DNA of 11,477 bases from Hyphomonadaceae bacterium UBA5336 (GTDB taxonomy: Bacteria; Pseudomonadota; Alphaproteobacteria; Caulobacterales; Hyphomonadaceae), in NCBI GenBank assembly GCA_002408125.1, contig DHQO01000037.1, positions 58,237-69,713 of the forward strand. Direction: 5' to 3'. How positions within the stretch are numbered: position 1 is the first letter of the stretch; each line of letters opens with the position of its first letter. A program made the position numbers and the translations under genes. The notes under the pieces were generated by a model, which was not told the origin of the DNA, did no database searches, and worked only from the letters and a program-made list of their open reading frames with translations. Shown here one piece after another: positions 1-7,561 of the stretch.

Positions 1-533
1 TCGACGAGATCGACAAGGCCGATATCGAGTTTCCCAACGACCTCCTGCAGGAGCTCGACCGGATGGAATTCTATGTCTACGAGACCGACGAGACGGTGAA
101 GGCCGCCCAGCGCCCGATCGTCATCATCACCTCGAACAATGAGAAGGAACTGCCCGACGCCTTCCTGCGCCGGTGTTTCTTCCACTTCATCAAGTTCCCC
201 GACGAGCAGGTGATGCGCGAGATCGTGGATGTCCACTATCCCGGCATCAAACAGAAACTGGTCAAGGACGCGCTGACCACCTTCTACGCCATGCGCGAAG
301 TGCCCGGCATGAAGAAGAAGCCATCGACCTCGGAGCTGCTGGACTGGCTGAAACTGCTGATGAACGAGGATGTCGACCTGGAAACAATGCGCGAGCAGAA
401 CCCGGAGAAACTCACCCCGCCCCTGCACGGCGCGCTCCTGAAAAACGAACAGGATGTCGCTTTGTTCGAACGCCTCGCCTATCTCTCCCGCCGCGGCAGC
501 GAAGGCGGCGGGCGCAGGGGGCCGGCGGGGTAA
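1..533 (+). CDS. MoxR-family AAA+ ATPase, 5'-truncated by the window edge
   Basis: The frame is open from base 3, upstream of the first internal ATG at 63, so the window holds the last ~176 residues of a longer protein. The visible part opens with the Walker B segment DEIDKAD. Sensor 1 follows (IITSNNEKELPDAF), then the arginine-finger region LRRCFFHF and a helical lid with SELLDWLKLL. This order and spacing are typical of MoxR/AAA_5 ATPases, which act as ATP-driven chaperones for assembling or activating protein complexes, often with von Willebrand factor A (CoxE-like) partners. The Walker A motif lies outside the window. The tail after LSRRG is short, Gly/Arg-rich and low complexity. The next gene is convergent, 27 bp away, so no VWA partner follows directly. 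The family call is firm; the substrate is unknown. Confidence 0.9.
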   Translation, partial: DEIDKADIEFPNDLLQELDRMEFYVYETDETVKAAQRPIVIITSNNEKELPDAFLRRCFFHFIKFPDEQVMREIVDVHYPGIKQKLVKDALTTFYAMREVPGMKKKPSTSELLDWLKLLMNEDVDLETMREQNPEKLTPPLHGALLKNEQDVALFERLAYLSRRGSEGGGRRGPAG

Positions 534-560
534 GGTCAACAGTCGGGTCTGCGGTTATGC

Positions 561-1349
561 TCAATCCAGATTCCCGCCCAGCCCGTCCAGGCCGCGTGCA
601 GGCGTGACCTTCACGCCGGGGCGGCTCAGCACATCCTTCCGGCTATCGAGGAAATCGGCCATCTTGGTCTTGTCCTTCTGCTCCTGGCGCCAGGTGACCA
701 CGGCCACGGTGATCCAGCCGATATGGAAAGCAATGCCCGCCAGCATCGCCAGCCAGCCCGGGATCGGCCCGATATGCGCGCGCAGAACATATTCGTTCCA
801 GGTCTCCACATCATAGGGGTGGATCGCGATCTTGGCGAAATAGGCCGCGCCCTGCAGGGCAAAGATCCAGCCGAAATTCCGCCTGAGGCGCCGGCCGACC
901 GCGCGCAGCATGGAGATGCGGTATTGCGGCTTTTCATAATCGTCTGAGAGCGCCGTGCCGCGGTCGAGCGGGATCTGCGCGCCCTTGCCGCGCAGCATCG
1001 GCACATAGAAGGCGATCTCCAGCACCCGCGCCCGGAACCGCCAGACATAGAAGAAACGGTAGCGCCGGGCTTCCAGCATCAGGAACATCACGCACAGCAT
1101 GCCCACCAGCACGATGGGAAAGGGTGAGGCACCAACCCCGGCAAACACCACTGACAGGGCAATCCCGGTGGACACCACCGCCCAGTTCGTCGTCTGGTCC
1201 AGGCGCTGGCGCCAGACCGTCGAGCGATAGACCTCGGCGCGGTAGAGATGGGCAAGCGCGCCAACTTCCTTGCTGCCGCAAATCGCCTCGGGCGGGTCGG
1301 CATCGCCCGGCTCGTCGAACGTGTCGTCGAAATGAGGATCGGAACTCAT
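561..1349 (-). CDS. DUF2270 family integral membrane protein
   Basis: Encodes 262 residues from the ATG at 1349. The frame stays open to a GTG at 1385, but the 12 extra residues look unlike the family and neither start has a good ribosome-binding site, so the ATG is preferred. The conserved DUF2270 block runs from residue 31: ALAHLYRAEVYRSTVWRQRL, then DQTTNWAVVSTG and LEARRYRFFYVWRFRARVLE. Four hydrophobic segments are likely membrane helices, at about 56-73, 76-93, 159-177 and 198-220. The N-terminus is acidic and the C-terminus charged, both probably cytoplasmic. The family has no established biochemical role that I know of. It is convergent with the MoxR gene and divergent from the ligase operon, so it is probably transcribed alone. 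Confidence 0.85.
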   Translation of the reverse strand: MSSDPHFDDTFDEPGDADPPEAICGSKEVGALAHLYRAEVYRSTVWRQRLDQTTNWAVVSTGIALSVVFAGVGASPFPIVLVGMLCVMFLMLEARRYRFFYVWRFRARVLEIAFYVPMLRGKGAQIPLDRGTALSDDYEKPQYRISMLRAVGRRLRRNFGWIFALQGAAYFAKIAIHPYDVETWNEYVLRAHIGPIPGWLAMLAGIAFHIGWITVAVVTWRQEQKDKTKMADFLDSRKDVLSRPGVKVTPARGLDGLGGNLD

Positions 1350-1426
1350 ACATCCAATGTGGTGCGGTTCTGCCAAACCGTCCACTGGACAGGCGCGCGC
1401 AGGCGCCCACTTCCGCGACGTTACCC

Positions 1427-1440
1427 TGACGCTAGCGTCA
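1427..1440. promoter_or_regulatory. Perfect 14-bp palindrome TGACGCTAGCGTCA, candidate operator
   Basis: TGACGCTAGCGTCA is an exact inverted repeat in the 174-bp divergent gap (1350-1523) between the DUF2270 gene and the ligase operon, 84 bp before the ligase ATG. It is followed on the + strand by TATTTTTT. A stem plus T-run can look like a terminator, but no + strand gene ends upstream of it. A binding site for a dimeric repressor of the ligase operon is therefore the better reading. I could not identify convincing -35/-10 hexamers here. A second, odd palindrome, GTCCACTGGAC, lies at 1380-1390. Confidence 0.45.
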
Positions 1441-1513
1441 TATTTTTTCTTTCAACCCCTTCTCGCCGGGCGACGGGCATGTTTTCTAGGAGTCAAAAGA
1501 CACTACACATTCC

Positions 1514-1518
1514 GGAGG
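1514..1518 (+). promoter_or_regulatory. Strong Shine-Dalgarno fixing the ligase start
   Basis: GGAGG sits 5 nt before the ATG at 1524. The reading frame is open much further upstream (to about 1248), but that part overlaps the oppositely oriented DUF2270 gene and does not resemble a ligase. This ribosome-binding site therefore decides the start. Confidence 0.8.
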
Positions 1519-1523
1519 AAATC

Positions 1524-3269
1524 ATGCCTGCAGACTCTGCTCCTGCCTGGCCCGTCATGTCCATTGCGCAGGCCAATGCCCTGCTGGCAGCAGAGGGCTC
1601 GCCCGTCGCTGTCACGGACGGCAAGATCAATGGCGTCGACATGAAGATCTACGCCAATGCGCCCGGCACGCTGCGCGACATCCTGATGTTGAGCGCGACC
1701 TTCGGCGAGCGCATGTTCATGGTCTATGAGGACGAACGCGTCACCTTTGCCGCCCATGCCCGCGCGGTGGAGCATTTCACCCACACGCTGCGCGATGAAT
1801 TCGGCGTGCAGCCGGGCGACCGGGTCGCCGTCATCATGCGCAACTATCCCCAGTGGAGCGTGGCCTTCTTCGCGGCCCTTTGCTGTGGGGCCATCGCGAC
1901 GCCGATGAACTCCTGGTGGACGGGCGATGAACTGGCCTATGGCCTGAAGGATTCCGGGGCGAAGGTCGCCGTGGTCGACGGCCAGATCTTCGAGCGCCTC
2001 CGCGATCACTGGGACGAGCTGACCGCGCTGGAAGCCATCATCATCGCCCGCGAGTCCGAGGAAGAGCGCGCCGATCCGCGCGTCTTCTCGGTCGAGCAGT
2101 TTATCGGCGAGCCGGGTAGCTGGGCTGCATTGGCGCCGAAACCGCTGCCGCAAGTCGAGATCACGCCGGAAACCGACGCGACCATCATGTACACTTCGGG
2201 CACCACGGGCCGGCCCAAGGGCGCGCTGGCGACCCACCGGGCCATCGTCTCGAACATGTTCAACTCGCTGACCTGCCAGGCGCGCATGTTCCTGCGCCGG
2301 GGCGAGCAGCCGCCGGAGCCCGATCCGAACGAGCAACGCTCTACACTGGTCGCCATCCCCTTCTTCCACGCTACGGGTGCTTTTGCGATCCTTGTGCCGG
2401 CCGTCCTGCAGGGCAACAAGGTGATCACCATGTACAAATGGGACGCCGACAAGGCCTTGCCGATCATCCAGAACGAGAAGGTCACCGCCGTCGGCGGCGT
2501 GCCGGCCATCGCCTGGCAGATCCTGGAACACCCCGACCGGGACAAGTACGACCTCTCCTCCATCGCGGCCATCAGCTATGGCGGCGCGCCGTCTGCTCCG
2601 GAACTTGTGGCCACCATCAAGCGTACCTTCCCTGAGGCAGCGGCAGGGAATGGCTGGGGCATGACGGAAACCTGCGCAACAGCGACGCTGAATATCGGCG
2701 AGGATTATGTGAACCGGCCCGACAGTGCCGGCGCCCCGCCCGCAGCTGTCGAGCTGAAGATTGTCGGCCCGAATGGCGACACCCTGCCGGCCGGCGAGGT
2801 CGGCGAGCTGTGGTGCAAGGGCCCGATGAACTGCAAGCTCTACTGGAACCGCCCCGACGCCACCGCCGAGACCTATGTGGATGGCTGGGTGGTGACCGGC
2901 GACCTGGCGCGCCTTGACGATGAGGGCTTCCTCTACCTGGTCGACCGCGCCAAGGACATGCTGATCCGTGGCGGCGAGAACATCTACAGCATCGAAGTGG
3001 AAAGCGCGCTCTACGACCATCCCGACATTGTTGATGCCGCCGTGGTCGGCATCCCCCACAAGGTGCTCGGCGAGGAAGTCGGCGCCGTGGTCCAGCGCAA
3101 GCCCGGCTCCACGGTGACCGAGGACGAGCTTCGCCACCATGTCGCCAGCCAGCTGGCCGCCTTCAAGGTGCCTGTGAAGATCGAGTTCCAGGACGTGCCC
3201 CTGCCGCGCAACGCCAATGGCAAGATCCTGAAGACCGAGTTGCGGGAGCGCTTCAAGTCACCCACATAG
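1524..3269 (+). CDS. Acid-CoA ligase (class I adenylate-forming, AMP-binding family)
   Basis: Encodes 581 residues. It should activate a carboxylic acid with ATP to an acyl-adenylate and transfer it to coenzyme A. The large N-terminal domain carries the P-loop-like AMP-binding motif MYTSGTTGRPKG at 222-233 and the adenine-binding motif GWGMTET at 377-383. Further on are the GWVVTGDLARLDDEGF segment and the hinge region DRAKDMLIRGGENI. The small C-terminal domain ends with PRNANGKILK, whose K567 matches the catalytic lysine of the adenylation step. All key motifs are intact and the length is normal for fatty-acid/aryl-acid CoA ligases. The substrate cannot be read from sequence alone; medium- or long-chain fatty acid is the default guess. 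The next gene starts 23 bp downstream, so this is probably the first gene of a three-gene operon. Confidence 0.92.
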   Translation: MPADSAPAWPVMSIAQANALLAAEGSPVAVTDGKINGVDMKIYANAPGTLRDILMLSATFGERMFMVYEDERVTFAAHARAVEHFTHTLRDEFGVQPGDRVAVIMRNYPQWSVAFFAALCCGAIATPMNSWWTGDELAYGLKDSGAKVAVVDGQIFERLRDHWDELTALEAIIIARESEEERADPRVFSVEQFIGEPGSWAALAPKPLPQVEITPETDATIMYTSGTTGRPKGALATHRAIVSNMFNSLTCQARMFLRRGEQPPEPDPNEQRSTLVAIPFFHATGAFAILVPAVLQGNKVITMYKWDADKALPIIQNEKVTAVGGVPAIAWQILEHPDRDKYDLSSIAAISYGGAPSAPELVATIKRTFPEAAAGNGWGMTETCATATLNIGEDYVNRPDSAGAPPAAVELKIVGPNGDTLPAGEVGELWCKGPMNCKLYWNRPDATAETYVDGWVVTGDLARLDDEGFLYLVDRAKDMLIRGGENIYSIEVESALYDHPDIVDAAVVGIPHKVLGEEVGAVVQRKPGSTVTEDELRHHVASQLAAFKVPVKIEFQDVPLPRNANGKILKTELRERFKSPT

Positions 3270-3292
3270 GATCCCAGCGAAGGGGCACAGAA

Positions 3293-4306
3293 ATGGCGAA
3301 ATCCAGATCCATCGGCGGCACCGAGGTCTACCCCGTCGGCCTCGGCTGCATGAATGTCACCCACGCCTATGGCGAGCCCATGGACGAGACAGAGGCCATC
3401 GCCCTGTTCCGGCATGCCCTGGACACCGGCTATACCCTGTTCGATACGGCCACGCTTTACGGGCGCGGGCGCAGCGAACAACTGGTCGGCCAGGCCATCA
3501 AGGGCCGCCGGGACGAGATCCTTCTGGCCAGCAAGTGCGTGCTCGGCTTCAGGGATGGCCAGCGCGTGCTCGATGCCCGCCCTGAATCCATCAAGGCGGC
3601 CTGCGAGGCCAGCCTGAAGCGGCTCAATGTCGAGGTCATCGACCTCTATTATCTCCACCGCCCAGACAAGAATGTGCCCATCGAGGACTCCGTCGGTGCG
3701 CTCGCCGACCTGGTGGCCGAGGGCAAGATCCGCATGATCGGCCTGTCGGAAATGGGCGAGGGTCTCTTGCGCCGCGCCCATGCGGTTCACCCCGTCGCGG
3801 CCCTGCAGAACGAATACTCGCTCTGGGCGCGCAATCCGGAGATCGCGGTTCTGGAGGCCTGCAAGGAACTCGGCACGGCGCTGGTCGCCTTCTCGCCGGT
3901 CGGCCGCGGCTACTTCGCCGACCCGCCGGTCGACCCCGCCAGCTTCCATGAGAGCGACCTGCGCGCGAGCATCTTCCCGCGCTTCACGCCGGAATTCTGG
4001 CCCGACAATCTCAAGCTGCTTGAGGAAGCCCGTACCTGCGCAGCCGAGGTGGGCTGCACCGTGGCCCAACTCGCCCTCGCCTGGACACTGGCGAAGGGCG
4101 AGCATGTCATCCCCATTCCCGGCACCACCTCCATCCCGCATCTGGAGGACAATCACGCTGCTGGCGAGATCACACTGAGCCCGGTCATGGTCGCCCGTCT
4201 GGACGCCCATTTCGCGCCCGAGCGCATCGCCGGGCCGCGGTATAGCCCGCAGGGCCAGGCTGTAGTAGATACTGAGATGTTCGAGTTCGAGAAGCAGACC
4301 CAATGA
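3293..4306 (+). CDS. Aldo/keto reductase, AKR13-like
   Basis: Encodes 337 residues, a complete single-domain (alpha/beta)8 oxidoreductase expected to reduce aldehydes or ketones with NADPH in the cytoplasm. The catalytic tetrad is visible: D51 (FDTATLYG), Y56, K81 (LLASK) and H122 (YYLHRPD). The nicotinamide-stacking region QNEYSLW is at 172-178. The cofactor-binding loop IPGTTSIPHLEDN near 275-287 is the usual NADP-binding signature. The N-terminal pattern VGLGCMNVTHAYG and the overall spacing fit the AKR13/YakC-like group. AGGGG lies a few bases before the ATG. It overlaps the following methyltransferase by ATGA, implying translational coupling. The substrate is unknown. Co-transcription with an acid-CoA ligase suggests, but does not prove, turnover of an aldehyde or carbonyl derivative of an acid. 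Confidence 0.92.
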   Translation: MAKSRSIGGTEVYPVGLGCMNVTHAYGEPMDETEAIALFRHALDTGYTLFDTATLYGRGRSEQLVGQAIKGRRDEILLASKCVLGFRDGQRVLDARPESIKAACEASLKRLNVEVIDLYYLHRPDKNVPIEDSVGALADLVAEGKIRMIGLSEMGEGLLRRAHAVHPVAALQNEYSLWARNPEIAVLEACKELGTALVAFSPVGRGYFADPPVDPASFHESDLRASIFPRFTPEFWPDNLKLLEEARTCAAEVGCTVAQLALAWTLAKGEHVIPIPGTTSIPHLEDNHAAGEITLSPVMVARLDAHFAPERIAGPRYSPQGQAVVDTEMFEFEKQTQ

Positions 4307-4962
4307 GCGAGGAAAAGCCCATCGCCCTGGAGACGCGCGGCGAAGCTGCCGACGGGCGACGCTTTTCCCCCTCTGCCGAGCGCAACCGCGATGTCATCCT
4401 CTCGGTCTTCCGCAGGCATATGCCGGGCGCGGGCACACTTCTGGAGATTGCCTCAGGCACTGGCGAGCATGGCGCCCATATCGCGCCCGATGCCCCGCTG
4501 CTCACCTGGATCTATTCCGATATCAATCCGCCGAGCCTCGCCAGCCAGTCCGCCTGGGCGGCACATCTTGGCGAGGATAGCGGCCTGACAGGCCCGCTGA
4601 CCCTCGATGTCACCGCGCCGGACTGGGCGCCCGCCGGCGTGCCGGAACGCCTGGACGCCATGTTCTGCGCGAACATGATCCATATCGCGCCCTTCACCGC
4701 CTGCGAGGGCCTGTTTGCCGGCGCCGGGCGCCATCTTGCCCCCGGCGCGCGCATGATGCTCTACGGTCCGTTTGCACGCGATGGCGAGATCGCGCCGTCC
4801 AATGCGGTCTTCAGCGACAGCCTGAAACAGCGCGACCCCAGCTGGGGCGTGCGCGACCTCGACCGAGAGCTGATGCCGCTGACGGCCAGCGCCGGGCTGA
4901 GCCTGGTCGAGGCCGTCGAGATGCCGGCCAACAATCTCAGCGTGATCTTCGAAAAGACCTAG
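4303..4962 (+). CDS. DUF938 class I SAM-dependent methyltransferase-like protein
   Basis: Encodes 219 residues and matches DUF938 along its whole length. The family-specific opening RRFSPSAERNRD is at 19-30. SAM motif I, LEIASGTGEHGAH, is at 47-59, and the acidic SDINPP that follows strand 2 is at 72-77. NMIHIAP is at 124-130, LYGPF at 153-157, and the C-terminal EMPANN at 206-211. The fold is a Rossmann-type methyltransferase. The family is widespread (animal METTL26 belongs to it) but has no established substrate. It is the last gene of the ligase-AKR operon, entered through an ATGA overlap. Its TAG stop lies within CTAG, which is also the stop of the convergent amidase. Family assignment is firm; activity is inferred from the intact motif I. 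Confidence 0.9.
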   Translation: MSEEKPIALETRGEAADGRRFSPSAERNRDVILSVFRRHMPGAGTLLEIASGTGEHGAHIAPDAPLLTWIYSDINPPSLASQSAWAAHLGEDSGLTGPLTLDVTAPDWAPAGVPERLDAMFCANMIHIAPFTACEGLFAGAGRHLAPGARMMLYGPFARDGEIAPSNAVFSDSLKQRDPSWGVRDLDRELMPLTASAGLSLVEAVEMPANNLSVIFEKT

Positions 4963-6443
4963 CCCAGATCCGGCGCCCGCCCGATCCATGGCCGGGCCGC
5001 TTCCAGCTCATAAGCCAGCTGCAGGAGCAGCCCGTCATCCCCGCGCCGGCCGGAGAACATGGTGCCGATCGGCAGGCCGCTTTCGCCCTGATAGAGCGGC
5101 ACCGACATGGACGCCGCGCCAGCCACATTCATCGGCGGGGTAAAACCGACATAGTCGGCCACCGCACCGAAGGTGACCTCGGCATCCTGGGTCGGATCGA
5201 AATCGCCGATGCGCGGCGGCGGCGTGCACACCGTCGGCGTGAGCAGCACATCGATCTCTTCGAACATGGCATGATACTGCGCCTCGAAGCCCTTCAGATA
5301 GGCCACGGCGTCCGGCATCTCGACCTGGCGGCGCTGATAGGTCTCGATCAGGCCGAGGGTCAGCGGTTCGACGATTTCCGGGCTCAGCGGCTTGCCGGTG
5401 AACTGCATGGCGCTCTGGGCAAACTCCGCCGCGCCCGCCGCCCAGTAGAGCGTGAAGGCATCGGTGAAGACTGTCCCGTCATAGGGCACGGTGTATTCCA
5501 CCACTTCGTGGCCAAGCTCTTCGCAGAGGGACGCCGCCGCCTCGGTCTTGGCGCGCACATCCGGATCGAGCACCTGCCCGCTCAGCGGGGTGGGTGCAAA
5601 ACCGATGCGCAGGCGCCGCGACAGCGGCTCGGTGACCACGCCGAGGGTTTCGTACTCGCCGGTCTCGGCAATCGCAAAGAGGGCCGCACTGTCGCGCACC
5701 GTCCAGGTCACCGCATGGCCGACCGAGATATCCACCGGCATCTGGTCGCGGGTGCGCCGGCCGAGCCGCCCGCGCGAGGGTTTCAGGCCGAAGAGGCCAC
5801 AGCAGGAGGCCGGGATACGGATCGAACCGCCTCCATCGCTGGCATGGGCAAAGGGCACGACGCGCGCCGCCGTCAGCGCTGCCGCCCCGCCCGACGAGCC
5901 GCCAGGGATATGATCGAGATTCCAGGGGTTGCGCGTCGCGCCGGTCACCACGGGCTCGGTAGAGGCCGAGAGGCCGATTTCCGGCGAGGTCGACTTGCCG
6001 AGGAAGACCATGCCCGCCTCGCGCCATTTCGTGGCCATCGCGCCATCCTCCTCGGGGATATAACCGCGAAAGGCCTGGGAGCCGTATTTCGTCTCCATGC
6101 CCTTGGTGGCTTCGAGGTCCTTGATGAAGGTCGGCACGCCGGCGAACGGCCCGCTTGTGCCCGCCCGCGCGGTTTCCAGCGCGCCGTCGAAATCGGTCAT
6201 GGCGGCGGCGTTGATCTTCGGGTTTGCCACCTCGAAGCGCGCAATGGACGCTTCCACCGCTGCCTCGGCCGTCGTCTCGCCATTGGCGATCTGACGCGCC
6301 AGCGCCACACCGTCGACAAAGCCGCTCGCGGCGGTTTCACCCTCAAGCTCCGGTGCGGGCTGCGCGCAGGCGGCCAGGGCCGGGGCAATTCCCGACAGGG
6401 CCGCAGTGGACGCCAGCATCTGGCGCCGTGTCATCCTGGACAT
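4959..6443 (-). CDS. Amidase-signature hydrolase with Tat/lipoprotein signal
   Basis: Encodes 494 residues. The Ser-cisSer-Lys triad of the amidase signature family is intact: K108 in TFIKDL, S183 in PGGSSGGAAA and nucleophile S207 in GGGSIRIPAS. The Lys-to-Ser (99) and Ser-to-Ser (24) spacings match fatty acid amide hydrolase. It should hydrolyse amide bonds; substrate unknown. The N-terminus has a twin-arginine motif TRRQML, a hydrophobic stretch and a lipobox LAAC with C26, so export by Tat and lipid anchoring are predicted. That argues against a role as the GatA subunit of the amidotransferase. The start is set by AAGGAG 6 nt before the ATG at 6443. The gene is divergent from the RNase gene and its stop overlaps the DUF938 stop. 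Confidence 0.9.
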   Translation of the reverse strand: MSRMTRRQMLASTAALSGIAPALAACAQPAPELEGETAASGFVDGVALARQIANGETTAEAAVEASIARFEVANPKINAAAMTDFDGALETARAGTSGPFAGVPTFIKDLEATKGMETKYGSQAFRGYIPEEDGAMATKWREAGMVFLGKSTSPEIGLSASTEPVVTGATRNPWNLDHIPGGSSGGAAALTAARVVPFAHASDGGGSIRIPASCCGLFGLKPSRGRLGRRTRDQMPVDISVGHAVTWTVRDSAALFAIAETGEYETLGVVTEPLSRRLRIGFAPTPLSGQVLDPDVRAKTEAAASLCEELGHEVVEYTVPYDGTVFTDAFTLYWAAGAAEFAQSAMQFTGKPLSPEIVEPLTLGLIETYQRRQVEMPDAVAYLKGFEAQYHAMFEEIDVLLTPTVCTPPPRIGDFDPTQDAEVTFGAVADYVGFTPPMNVAGAASMSVPLYQGESGLPIGTMFSGRRGDDGLLLQLAYELEAARPWIGRAPDLG

Positions 6444-6492
6444 GGATTTCTCCTTCTTTTTGCGCCACCCTGCCTTGCACCCGCCGCGTCGG

Positions 6493-6517
6493 CAAGCGCT
6501 TGAGTAAAGGCGCCTTT
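6493..6517. promoter_or_regulatory. Two adjacent perfect palindromes in a divergent promoter gap
   Basis: CAAGCGCTTG (6493-6502) and AAAGGCGCCTTT (6506-6517) are separated by only 3 bases in the 95-bp gap between the amidase and RNase genes. Both are exact inverted repeats. The second ends 21 bp before the RNase ATG and could lie in its core promoter or leader. A paired operator for a dimeric regulator is one reading; chance is possible because GCGC centres are common in this base composition. Confidence 0.3.
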
Positions 6518-6538
6518 CGCGTCACACAGGGCACGATC

Positions 6539-7561
6539 ATGACCATTGACCGGCTTGCCCTTGAAGAGAGCGTCGCGGAGACCCGCGCGGTCGCCTTTGC
6601 CGGCTGTCTGCCCGTGGCGCTCTTCACCCACAGCCCCCTCCTCGCCCCGCGCCTGACACAGGGCAGCGTGTTCACCGCCCGCCTGCGCGCACGCGACGAA
6701 ACTGGTGGGGCCTTCCTGGAGGCCGGGAGTGGCGAGGACCTTTTCCTGAAATCGGCGCCGCCCACGGATGTGAGCCTCGGCAACGCGCTGCAGGTACAGG
6801 TCATCGCCGAGGCCCGGGCCGGCAAGGCCGCCCGCGTGCGGCTCTGGCGCGAGCACCATGGAGCGCCTCCCGCCTCGCCGCTGGAAGCCTGGCGCGCGGG
6901 CCTGCCCGGCGCGGAGGGCCTCAGCTGGGAAACCGCCACATCCGCCGAAATGGACGCCGCCTTCGACGAGGCGCTCTCTCCGCTGGTGACGCTGCCCGGC
7001 GGCGGTCGGCTGCAGATCGCGCACACGCCTGCCCTCACCGCCGTGGATGTGGACACCGCAGGCCGTCAACGCAGCGGCAAGGCGCTCGCCCATGCCCTCA
7101 CCGTGAACCAGGAAGCAGCAGCAGAAACCGCCCGCCAGCTGGCCCTGCGCGGGATTGGCGGGCTGGCTGTACTCGACTGTATCGCGCCGCTCAGCCCGGA
7201 GACCGGCAAGGAGGTGAAGGCGGCCTTCCTCACCGCCTTCCGCGCCATCTGCGCGCGCAAGGTCGAAGCGCTGGCGCCCTCGCCCTTCGGCCTGATGGAG
7301 GCCCAGCTCGCCTGGGGGCCGACCCCGCTCGAAGAGCTTTTCGCCGGCCCGCCCGCCATCGCCCTTTCCGGCCTGCGCCAGCTGGAGCGCGAAGCCCGCG
7401 CCCGGGCGGGCGACAGGCTATGTCTCGACCTGCCGCCGGCTGCATATGAGACTGTGAAATCCGCCCGGCCCGCCTTGCAAGGCGCCCTCGCCGCGCGCTA
7501 TGGCGCCCGACTTGAAGTGCGCTGCGGCGCGCGCGACCAGATCGAGGTGCACGTCCCATGA
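6539..7561 (+). CDS. Short ribonuclease E/G family protein
   Basis: Encodes 340 residues from the ATG at 6539, preceded by AGGG. The catalytic core of RNase E/G is recognisable. TLPGGGRLQI runs into ALTAVDVDTAGR, giving D170, and GGLAVLDCI gives D213. The 43-residue gap between these two acidic residues equals that between D303 and D346, the Mg-binding residues of E. coli RNase E. SPFGLMEAQ matches the segment that follows the core in RNase G. The N-terminal S1-like region (about 41-72, VFTARLRARDETGGAFLEAG) is short and diverged. The C-terminal CPxC zinc-link that holds the RNase E/G tetramer together is absent. This compact form next to yacG is a known alphaproteobacterial arrangement. It overlaps yacG by ATGA. 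It probably processes RNA, but the reduced architecture makes activity uncertain. Confidence 0.83.
   Translation: MTIDRLALEESVAETRAVAFAGCLPVALFTHSPLLAPRLTQGSVFTARLRARDETGGAFLEAGSGEDLFLKSAPPTDVSLGNALQVQVIAEARAGKAARVRLWREHHGAPPASPLEAWRAGLPGAEGLSWETATSAEMDAAFDEALSPLVTLPGGGRLQIAHTPALTAVDVDTAGRQRSGKALAHALTVNQEAAAETARQLALRGIGGLAVLDCIAPLSPETGKEVKAAFLTAFRAICARKVEALAPSPFGLMEAQLAWGPTPLEELFAGPPAIALSGLRQLEREARARAGDRLCLDLPPAAYETVKSARPALQGALAARYGARLEVRCGARDQIEVHVP

Noticed and set aside
1427..1450. Intrinsic terminator (palindrome followed by T-run)
   Set aside because: No + strand gene ends upstream. The region is a divergent promoter gap, and the perfect palindrome leaves only a 5-bp stem once a loop is allowed.
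1248..1523. Upstream extension of the CoA ligase by 92 residues
   Set aside because: The extension overlaps the DUF2270 gene in reverse and is unlike ligases, and a strong GGAGG site marks the ATG at 1524.
1503..3140. Long open frame on the minus strand opposite the CoA ligase
   Set aside because: It mirrors codon usage of the real gene on the other strand. Its sequence is Gly/Arg/His-rich and resembles no family, while the + strand carries a complete ligase with all motifs.
3011..4303. 430-codon minus-strand frame opposite the aldo/keto reductase
   Set aside because: Shadow frame produced by high GC. It spans the end of one gene and the whole of another and has no recognisable domain.
5271..6503. 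410-codon plus-strand frame opposite the amidase
   Set aside because: Arg/His/Gly-rich low-information product opposite an intact catalytic enzyme with a good ribosome-binding site; judged a shadow.
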